A stretch of DNA of 12,491 nucleotides, from assembly GCA_966250375.1 (NCBI GenBank), contig CBINHE010000109.1, forward strand, positions 1-12,491, given 5' to 3'. Position 1 is the first letter of the stretch, and every line of letters starts with the position of its first letter. Shown here one piece after another: positions 7,096 through 12,491 of the stretch. The notes under the pieces are model-generated. The model was not told where the DNA came from and made no database searches. It saw only the letters and a program-made list of their open reading frames with translations. Origin of the DNA: CAMLDH01 sp966250375 (GTDB lineage Bacteria; Pseudomonadota; Gammaproteobacteria; Burkholderiales; Burkholderiaceae_D). A program made the position numbers and the translations under genes.

Positions 7096-7191
7096 ATCAA
7101 AAACCTCAATTCAGGTTTCAATAGACCATACTGCCAGCGTAAAGATCACACTTGCTATTTGGCTTCTTACAAGGTGGCCAGTTCAAATCGG

Positions 7192-7497
7192 TTAATGCGC
7201 CGGGAGCGAATGGATGATGCTCTTGAACGCATTCCAATCCGTGGCAGCCCATATTTCGCAATGGGCACGACCGAAGGTGCGTATCAACGCCGACACTTTC
7301 AGCGCCGACGCGAAATCGGGGGCGGTAAAAATGTCCAGGTAGTCATATGGCCCCAGCAATACATAGTTGTGCAGCCATGTCACCTCCGGGCATTCTTGGC
7401 GGATATGTTCGACTGCGCGCTTTTCGAAATCTTCCATAGCCATCGGCGACTTCAATGCTTCGGGCGACAGGCGGGTGAGCAGTACAAATGTTTGCAT
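7192..7497 (-). CDS. GYD domain-containing protein
   Basis: The small 101-residue cytoplasmic protein has the ferredoxin-like GYD fold. The name-giving motif is visible as LLGPYDYLDIF (47-57), preceded by the strand MQTFVLLTRL and followed by the helix FASALKVSALI. Length matches the family (about 95-110). Its function is unknown; by fold it may form a dimeric alpha-beta barrel. The start is well supported: AGGAG lies eight bases before the ATG. It appears to be the first gene of the minus-strand operon that continues into the PRTase remnant, the esterase and usp. The gap to the remnant is 96 bases. Confidence 0.9.
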   Translation of the reverse strand: MQTFVLLTRLSPEALKSPMAMEDFEKRAVEHIRQECPEVTWLHNYVLLGPYDYLDIFTAPDFASALKVSALIRTFGRAHCEIWAATDWNAFKSIIHSLPAH

Positions 7498-7825
7498 TAT
7501 GAATTCTCCTGCAGCAGATTGTCGACCGATTGCGTATCGACAAAAGCCACTTGAGGCAAATGCGATACATGATTTTCTTGTGCAATAGAAAACGACGCTG
7601 CAATCTAATCAATCAAAATAATTTGATCTTCGCGACAGTGGCAGTGTTGCGGAGTATTCGGCAATCACGCGTGCATTGTGCGTTTGCTCAAAATGACGCA
7701 GGAAAATCATTGACGAGGGCGCAGCAGGCGACACACAGGCTGCTGCCAATTTCCATTCCCTATTCAATACATACTTTGTGCTGCATCAATGTTCAATATG
7801 CTTTCTTTTCCTGATCTGGATATAA
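7498..7825. promoter_or_regulatory. Divergent control region between GYD operon and class II RNR gene
   Basis: This 328-base stretch must hold promoters in both directions, but I could not assign -10/-35 boxes safely. Two inverted repeats stand out: TTGTCGA (7519-7525) with TCGACAA (7537-7543), 22 bases from the GYD start, and ATCAAA (7612-7617) with TTTGAT (7622-7627). Either could bind a dimeric regulator. I looked for a cobalamin riboswitch because the reductase needs B12, and found no B12-box sequence. No gene is apparent. Confidence 0.5.
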
Positions 7826-9643
7826 ATGGGTAAAGAGCGTCAAAAGAGAATGCAGGATCCGATTTTTACAGAAGCAATTGCTGAACATGTCTGGAACACC
7901 AAGTACCGGTTGTTGGAAGAGGGACACTTCTTCGAGTCGGACATTCACGCAACATGGGCTCGCGTAGCGTCGGCATTGTCCGTGCTGGAATCGCATCACC
8001 GCGATGAGTGGTGCCGCAGTTTCGAGGCCGCGCTATCTTGCTTTCGTTTTCTCCCGAGTGGACGCATCCTGGCCGGCGCGGGTACGCAACGCCGCGTTAC
8101 GCTGTTCAATTGCTTTGTGACGGGGCACATTCGCGACACCATCGACGGCATCTTTGCGGCGTTAGGCGAAGCCATGGTGACGATGCAGGCAGGAGGTGGC
8201 ATCGGATGTGACTTTTCAACATTGCGGCCTGCGGGATCGGAGGCGGATGCATCCGGCAATGTCGCTTCCGGGCCGGTATCTTTCATGCACGTGTGGGATC
8301 AAGCCTGTGCGACGCTGATTTCGACCGGCATGCGACGCGGCGCAATGATGGCGACTTTGCGTTGCGACCATCCCGATATCGAACGTTTCATCGATGCCAA
8401 GCGTGATGCGAAAGCGTTGCAGCATTTCAATCTCTCGGTGCTGGTCAGCGATGAATTCATGCAAGCGGTCGAACAGGATATGCCGTGGCCTTTGATGTTT
8501 CCGCTTGGCGGGAGGCCCGTCACCGTCGGTGCGCACGTATCCACAAAAATCTGGTCCGGATCAAGCACGCCGGAACTATGCCAAGTAATACGGATAGTGT
8601 CGGCGCGCGAATTGTGGGATCGCATGTTGCGCGCCGCGTTTGAATGCGGCGATCCAGGCGTGATTTTCATCGACCGCATACAGCGCGTCAATAATCTCTG
8701 GTATGCCGAGCGCATCAGCGCGACCAATCCATGCGGAGAAGTCCCCTTGCCGCCATATGGTGCATGCAACCTCGGTTCGATCAATTTGGCGCACTTTGTC
8801 GAAGATCCTTTCGGACCGCATCGCAAGCTGGATATCCAAGGCATTGCGGGGACAACCGCCGTCGCCGCCAGAATGCTCGATAACGTCTATGACGTGTCGC
8901 ATTTTCCCTTGCAGGCACAAAAAGACACGGCGTGCGCCTCTCGCCGCGTGGGATTGGGCATCACCGGCCTGGCCGATGCATTCGCGATGCTGGGAGTACG
9001 CTACGGATCGCGGGCGTCCATCGATATCGCGGACAGGATCATGCAAACCATTTGCCATGCAGCATATCGAACTTCCATCGAGCTTGCGCATGAACGAGGA
9101 GCATTCCCGGCCTACAACGCAACGGAATATCTGGCTGGCGACTTCATCACTTCCCTGCCGCGAGATATTCTCGAATCGATTCACTTGAACGGCATTCGCA
9201 ATAGCCATCTGACAGCCATTGCACCGGCCGGCTCCATCAGCCTGCTGGCGAACAATGTATCGAGCGGCATCGAGCCGATCTATGCACTGCAAGCGGATCG
9301 AAAAATAAAGGAGCTGGACGGCAGCGTGAAAGTCATGCCGGCGCAGGATTATGCGTGGACATTATTTCGCAAGCTGCACGGGCAGAATGCGCCGTTGCCG
9401 GACTATTTCATCGAAGCCTGGGATGTCGATCCGGCGGACCAGTTGGCATTGCAGTCGCGGGTGCAAACCTATGTCGATCAATCCATTTCCAAGACCATCA
9501 ATTTTCCGGCGCAAGCGAGTTTCGATCGTTACCGGGATCTGTATATGCAGGCATACCGGTTGGGCTTGAAAGGCTGCACCATTTTTCGTGCCGGTACTGC
9601 GGCCGGTTGCGTATTGTCGCCATCTGGCAGCGCATGTCCTTAG
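7826..9643 (+). CDS. nrdJ: Adenosylcobalamin-dependent (class II) ribonucleoside-diphosphate reductase
   Basis: The 605-residue enzyme reduces ribonucleotides to deoxyribonucleotides, using a radical made from adenosylcobalamin, so it works with or without oxygen. The radical centre is intact: NPCGE (301-305) supplies Asn301, the thiyl Cys303 and Glu305. The redox pair is Cys96 (LFNCF) and Cys314 (GACNLGS), eleven residues after Cys303, the spacing seen between Cys408 and Cys419 of the Lactobacillus enzyme. APAGSIS (466-472) is the phosphate loop. The C-terminus has two cysteines (595 and 604), probably the relay that re-reduces the active site. No ATP-cone is visible at the N-terminus, so overall activity control is likely absent. 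ATG 7826 has GGA six bases upstream; ATG 7850 is an alternative. The polX remnant follows 13 bases downstream, suggesting a former operon. Confidence 0.95.
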   Translation: MGKERQKRMQDPIFTEAIAEHVWNTKYRLLEEGHFFESDIHATWARVASALSVLESHHRDEWCRSFEAALSCFRFLPSGRILAGAGTQRRVTLFNCFVTGHIRDTIDGIFAALGEAMVTMQAGGGIGCDFSTLRPAGSEADASGNVASGPVSFMHVWDQACATLISTGMRRGAMMATLRCDHPDIERFIDAKRDAKALQHFNLSVLVSDEFMQAVEQDMPWPLMFPLGGRPVTVGAHVSTKIWSGSSTPELCQVIRIVSARELWDRMLRAAFECGDPGVIFIDRIQRVNNLWYAERISATNPCGEVPLPPYGACNLGSINLAHFVEDPFGPHRKLDIQGIAGTTAVAARMLDNVYDVSHFPLQAQKDTACASRRVGLGITGLADAFAMLGVRYGSRASIDIADRIMQTICHAAYRTSIELAHERGAFPAYNATEYLAGDFITSLPRDILESIHLNGIRNSHLTAIAPAGSISLLANNVSSGIEPIYALQADRKIKELDGSVKVMPAQDYAWTLFRKLHGQNAPLPDYFIEAWDVDPADQLALQSRVQTYVDQSISKTINFPAQASFDRYRDLYMQAYRLGLKGCTIFRAGTAAGCVLSPSGSACP

Positions 9644-9656
9644 TGTGCAGGTTTGC

Positions 9657-9902
9657 ATGGTTATCCATGACGCCGATATCGCCGTCATCTTCAATGAAAT
9701 CGCCGACTTGCTTGAGCTCGAAGGCGATAACCTGTTTCGCATTCGCGCTTACCGGAATGCCGCCATGACATTGAATGCGTGGCCGGCCAGTGTGCAAACC
9801 ATGGTCGAAGAGAAAAGGGATTTGAAAAAAATACCCGGTAATTCTGCAGCGATTGGATTTCGTGATCGGTGCCGTGCGCAGAAAATTCGAATTTCTGTGT
9901 AA
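9657..9902 (+). pseudogene. polX: DNA polymerase X remnant with internal deletion
   Basis: AGG five bases before ATG 9657 leads into a convincing PolX N-terminus: HDADIAVIFNEIADLLELEG, then FRIRAYRNAA, then a lysine-rich stretch ending KKIPG, about 61 residues of the first helix-hairpin-helix domain. The normal IPGIGKDLA continuation is absent. The annotated frame instead ends after about 20 unrelated residues at the TAA 9900-9902. In another frame, LDFVIGAVRRKFEF (from 9853) resembles the PHP-domain motif of bacterial PolX (LDFVIGAVHSxF), with the His changed. That implies deletion of the polymerase domain and of the PHP domain's start, followed by loss of the rest. The enzyme would have been a repair polymerase with 3'-5' exonuclease activity. 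The N-terminal identification is firm; the PHP fragment is short. Confidence 0.75.
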
Positions 9903-9907
9903 TTTGC

Positions 9908-10285
9908 TCAAAACCCTAGTTGAATTTCCGGTATTTTGTCGTCGTAAAAAGCGAGTCGATCCTTCAATCCGCGATGCTCGTCATACGGATCTTCATATGT
10001 CCACACCGCATCCTCGAATTTCTTGTCGCCGAGTTTCACGTGGAAATAATGCGCGGTCCCTTTAAAGGGGCACGCGGTTGTAGTATTGGATCGCTCGAGC
10101 ATGTCCATCTTCACATCAGCGCGCGGAAAATAATATCGGACCGGATGCTCGTCTTCGTCGACCCGAATAATGTCGCTTGAATCGGCGATTGGTTTGCCAT
10201 TGATCTCAACCCTGACGCGTTGATCCATAGGCGATTCCTGAACCTTGTGTCCGGGCCATTTCTGGTGTCCAGGTGATTTGCTCAT
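9908..10285 (-). CDS. DUF427 domain-containing protein
   Basis: The 125-residue protein has the DUF427 signature: VRVEINGKPIADS (24-36), RYYFPRADVKMDML (50-63), TTACPFKGTAHYF (69-81) and VWTYEDP (94-100). The family adopts a small beta-rich fold of unknown function. Start 10285 is chosen because GGAG lies seven bases before it; an ATG two codons upstream (10291) overlaps the ribosome site's spacer and is less likely. The stop lies just past the end of the polX remnant, so the two are convergent. It looks intact. Confidence 0.88.
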   Translation of the reverse strand: MSKSPGHQKWPGHKVQESPMDQRVRVEINGKPIADSSDIIRVDEDEHPVRYYFPRADVKMDMLERSNTTTACPFKGTAHYFHVKLGDKKFEDAVWTYEDPYDEHRGLKDRLAFYDDKIPEIQLGF

Positions 10286-10569
10286 TATCATGCTCCAAAC
10301 GTGAAAACTTAGGCAGAATGTTGCAAGCCCTGTTGTCGCAAACCCTGTGCCTGACGAGTGTTTTGGCCAGGTTATTCCTCCTTGCTTGGGTGTGGAACCG
10401 GATTCGGCGTTTCCGGCCTAACGATAAAGGAAAATTTACCGGCATTTGAACAAACTACTCGCAACATCTATTCTGCTGAGGATATCCCGTCGCAAGATTT
10501 TTCATGCGAACAGCGACAGATCAAACCATGCAACCGCTCGAAAAGGGTAATTAATGAAAAGGGAAAGTA
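10286..10569. other. Divergent intergenic region between DUF427 and hsp20 genes
   Basis: No gene is supported. It should hold the DUF427 promoter (minus) and the hsp20 promoter (plus). A sigma-70-like candidate for hsp20 lies at 10446-10474. I saw no clear sigma-32 CTTGAA...CCCCAT pair and no CIRCE-type repeat. Confidence 0.45.
10446..10474 (+). promoter_or_regulatory. Candidate sigma-70 promoter for hsp20
   Basis: TTGAAC (10446-10451), a 17-base spacer and TATTCT (10469-10474) each match four of six consensus bases. They lie ~95 bases before the hsp20 start. The -35 also resembles the sigma-32 element (TTGAA core), but the -10 does not. A moderate guess only. Confidence 0.3.
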
Positions 10570-11076
10570 ATGAGAATCGATGAGATCAAACAGGGGTTAT
10601 CTTCGCTTCTGGATTCGGTCGTCGAAGGCTGGCAGCATTTGCGTCAATCGGCCTCCAGCGCGCTGACCGGATTCCGACCGGATCAGCGTACCAATATGCC
10701 GGCCAAAAGCGATGTCGATGATACGTTTTACTTACCGTCCACAGGCTGGTCCATGCTTGGCGCCGATGTGTTTGAAGACGACAAGCGGGTGGTTGTCCGA
10801 GTGGAAGTGCCGGGCATGGAGAAGAACGAACTGGATGTCGAAGTGCAAGGCGATGCACTTGTCATTCGCGGCGAGAAGCGTTTCGAGCGCGAGGATACGG
10901 AAGGCCGGTATCGTGTCCTGCAATGCGCCTACGGAAATTTCCGTCGCGTGGTTTCTTTGCCTGCAGTCGTATTGTCCGATCAGGCCAAGGCCGCATACAA
11001 GAATGGCGTGTTGCGGGTGGAACTGCCGAAAGTGAATGCAGACCAACCACGCAAGGCGACGGTAAGGGTCGACTAA
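10570..11076 (+). CDS. Hsp20/alpha-crystallin small heat-shock protein
   Basis: The 168-residue chaperone holds unfolding proteins in oligomers without ATP. After a variable N-terminal arm (1-62), the alpha-crystallin domain spans about 64-155. VRVEVPGMEKNELDVEV (76-92) leads into LVIRGEKRFE and then the FRRVVSLP strand (124-131). The family hallmark A-x-x-x-NGVL-x-V-x-LPK is visible as AAYKNGVLRVELPK (141-154). The C-terminal tail is short and ends with a VRV that could serve as the usual I/V-x-I/V oligomer-contact motif. Length is typical. AGGGA lies a few bases before ATG 10570. It is followed by a perfect hairpin and faces the groEL remnant. Confidence 0.95.
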   Translation: MRIDEIKQGLSSLLDSVVEGWQHLRQSASSALTGFRPDQRTNMPAKSDVDDTFYLPSTGWSMLGADVFEDDKRVVVRVEVPGMEKNELDVEVQGDALVIRGEKRFEREDTEGRYRVLQCAYGNFRRVVSLPAVVLSDQAKAAYKNGVLRVELPKVNADQPRKATVRVD

Positions 11077-11112
11077 TAGGTAGTGGCGGAGGTACTCGCG
11101 GAAAATTGTTTC

Positions 11113-11140
11113 GCCTGCCTGCGGTTATTCGCAGGCAGGC
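11113..11140. terminator. Perfect 11-bp GC-rich hairpin, probably bidirectional terminator
   Basis: GCCTGCCTGCG (11113-11123) pairs exactly with CGCAGGCAGGC (11130-11140) across a 6-base loop. It lies 37 bases after the hsp20 stop and 55 bases beyond the groEL remnant's stop on the other strand, so it could end transcription from both sides. No long T-run follows in either direction; on the minus strand GAAACAATTTT follows the stem. Confidence 0.6.
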
Positions 11141-11194
11141 AGCGCTTCCGATTTTGCTTTGAGCAATCCGCCGCCCATTGTCTGTTGCCGGGTA

Positions 11195-11293
11195 TCAGTA
11201 TTCCATTTCAGACATCGCCGGCGCGGCTTTCTTCTTCTCCTTCGGCGCTTCCACCACCATCGCATCGGTGGTGAGAATCAAGCCTGCAATCGA
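11195..11293 (-). pseudogene. groEL: groEL 3' end remnant
   Basis: Thirty-two codons read SIAGLILTTDAMVVEAPKEK, then a short Lys/Ala-rich tail ending MSEMEY and a stop. This is the last segment of a GroEL chaperonin subunit, where AASxAGLxLTTxxxVxxxP precedes the C-terminal tail. The tail is the short charged/Met type rather than the classical GGM repeat, as in many second-copy GroELs. Immediately upstream (above 11293 on the minus strand) similarity to GroEL stops and the ligase fragment begins on the other strand. The 5' ~94% of the gene is therefore missing. Confidence 0.72.
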
Positions 11294-11668
11294 GCAGGTC
11301 GCCGGCATTGGCGCTGCCGTGGCTGACGAGATCCACGGCTTCTTCGGCCAGACGCGCAACCGGCAGGTCACACAGTGCTTAATCGATACCGGTGTGCACT
11401 GGCCGCGTAATCCGCGCAGCAGCCGATCGCAACCCGTCAGCGGGAAGACCTTTTTCTTACGGGAACGCTTGCGGCCATGACGCGTGAGCAGGCTTGGCAG
11501 CGGTTCATGGATCTCGGTGTGCAGGTCAGCCCGGATGTGACCGGGAAGGCGGACTATGTGGTCATCGGCGAACGTCCCGGCTCGAAAGCCGAAAAAGCAC
11601 GGGCGCTCGGCTTGCCGATGCTGGATGAACCGTCTTTTCTGGGAATGATTGGATATGCGATGCGTTGA
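11294..11668 (+). pseudogene. ligA: NAD-dependent DNA ligase C-terminal remnant, frameshifted
   Basis: The first part, VAGIGAAVADEIHGFFGQ followed by NRQVTQCLIDTGVHWP, matches the end of the LigA helix-hairpin-helix domain. The BRCT domain follows: GKTFFL in this frame, then TGTLAAMTREQ in another. One base lost near 11457-11459 explains the switch. The BRCT domain then continues (GKADYVVIGERPGSKAEKA, LGLPMLDEPSF) to its natural end at 11668. The adenylation and OB domains are absent, because the fragment begins at the groEL tail junction. It cannot encode an active ligase; the housekeeping ligA must be elsewhere. Identification is from recalled family sequence. Confidence 0.8.
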
Positions 11669-11857
11669 CTTTCCATGGTCTCCAGAAAATGAGGGTGTAA
11701 TTATTGCCGTTGCAAAAGTCGAAATAAATTGTTGCAGTAAAGCTAATGTTCGCATATCTTTACGGACACTTTAAATACTGACCGGCCCTCGTAATTCCTC
11801 CCGGTCCGTCCTTGGCTCTCCCGAATCCAACAATCAACACTATCAGCGCATCGCCAC
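11669..11857. other. Intergenic region before vgrG
   Basis: No gene is seen. The stretch is AT-rich up to about 11780, consistent with a promoter for vgrG, but no well-matched -35/-10 pair was found. GACCGG (11780-11785) and CCGGTC (11801-11806) can form a small stem. The last ~40 bases before the vgrG ATG lack a clear ribosome-binding site. Confidence 0.35.
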
Positions 11858-12491
11858 ATGACCTCACCATCGTTCGATCCATCGGCGCTAGCCAGAAACG
11901 TCCTCGCCGCCTACGCCTCGCCATTTACGCAATCCCGCCGCATCGTCCAGCTTGCACTCGCCGGCGGCAGCGCCCCCGACACCCTTCTCGCACACCGCGT
12001 CATCGGCCATGAAGCGATCAACAACAGCTACCGCGTCACCGTCGATGCGCTTAGCGCCGACAGCTTTATCGAATCAAAAGAATTGCTGGGTCAGGGTGCA
12101 GCGATCAAGGTACGTACCGCCGACGGCGACGAACGCATCGTCACCGGCGTCGTCACCCAAGTCGGCTTCGGCGGCATGAACGGCGGACTCACCCGCTACT
12201 TTCTCCAGATCGAACCGCTGCTGGCGACATTGGCCCACCGCACTAACAGCCGCACCTTCCAGGACAAGACCGTCATCGACATCGTCACCGCGATCCTGCA
12301 AGAACACATCGAGCGCAACCCGGTATTCGCCAAATACTTCGCTCTCGGCAACAAGGTCAATAAAACTTACCCCACGCGCTCCTACTGCCAGCAATACCGG
12401 GAAACGGACCTGGCCTTCATCACCCGGCTGCTGGCCGAAGAAGGCATTTCGTTTTACTGGACCTACAGCAACGACGATGACGTGCCGGTGC
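11858..12491 (+). CDS. vgrG: Type VI secretion VgrG spike protein, N-terminal part (runs off the window)
   Basis: The open frame has 211 complete codons and continues past the right edge. It matches the gp27-like base of VgrG trimers: RRIVQLALAG, then HRVIGHEAINNSYRVTVDAL, then SRTFQDKTVIDIV. The highly conserved ETDLAFITRLLAEEGISFYW follows near residues 184-203. VgrG caps the Hcp tube and carries effectors out through the contractile T6SS. The gp5-like needle and any C-terminal effector domain lie outside the window. ATG 11858 is chosen as the first ATG in this frame, although no Shine-Dalgarno sequence is evident. Its codon style is more C-rich than that of the stress genes. No other T6SS gene is present in the window. 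Confidence 0.92.
   Translation, partial: MTSPSFDPSALARNVLAAYASPFTQSRRIVQLALAGGSAPDTLLAHRVIGHEAINNSYRVTVDALSADSFIESKELLGQGAAIKVRTADGDERIVTGVVTQVGFGGMNGGLTRYFLQIEPLLATLAHRTNSRTFQDKTVIDIVTAILQEHIERNPVFAKYFALGNKVNKTYPTRSYCQQYRETDLAFITRLLAEEGISFYWTYSNDDDVPV

Noticed and set aside
7500..7825. Possible cobalamin riboswitch controlling the B12-dependent reductase or the GYD gene
   Set aside because: GCCACTG appears on the minus strand near 7640, but there is no B12-box sequence or fitting stem set around it, and it is on the wrong strand for nrdJ.
11195..11755. A 186-residue minus-strand protein
   Set aside because: Only its last 32 residues resemble a real protein (GroEL tail). The rest is the antisense of the ligase remnant.

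Overview
The window looks like a piece of a betaproteobacterial chromosome, most likely Burkholderiales and possibly Oxalobacteraceae. This rests on the moderately GC-rich coding style and on the set of stress genes present; it is a judgement from recalled protein families, not a search. The first ~900 bases are clearly more AT-rich than the rest and look acquired.

Layout. (1) 1-1175 is accessory DNA: an AT-rich leader with a perfect 13-bp palindrome, a CAP-domain (SCP/PR1-like) gene without a signal peptide, a strong hairpin, a ~99-bp inverted-repeat element, and a short remnant of an integron-type tyrosine recombinase. (2) 1182-3972 is ordinary chromosome: exonuclease III (minus), a PlsC-type acyltransferase (minus) and a divergent alpha/beta hydrolase (plus). 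(3) 4123-7497 is a minus-strand stress cluster, read from high to low coordinates: GYD-domain protein, a wrecked phosphoribosyltransferase/hydrolase remnant, an erythromycin-esterase-family protein, a tandem universal stress protein, and then a possible translationally coupled tail of a 72-codon basic ORF and a 51-residue single-pass membrane protein. (4) 7826-11668 continues the stress island: class II (B12-dependent) ribonucleotide reductase, a broken PolX DNA polymerase, a DUF427 protein, an Hsp20 chaperone, then the last 32 codons of a groEL facing a frameshifted C-terminal piece of an NAD-dependent DNA ligase. (5) From 11858 to the right edge runs the N-terminal part of a VgrG, the spike protein of a type VI secretion system.

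The most striking pattern is that three separate places in regions 3-4 (6784-7095, 9657-9902, 11195-11668) hold deletion scars. At each, part of one stress or repair gene is joined to a distant part of the same or another gene, while the single-domain genes around them (GYD, erythromycin esterase, USP, nrdJ, DUF427, hsp20) stay intact. This suggests an originally larger stress/low-oxygen/DNA-repair island that is being trimmed gene by gene. The intact products would act together in stress survival: oxygen-independent dNTP synthesis (NrdJ), protein protection (Hsp20) and stress signalling (USP). I found no CRISPR array, rRNA, tRNA or complete mobile element.
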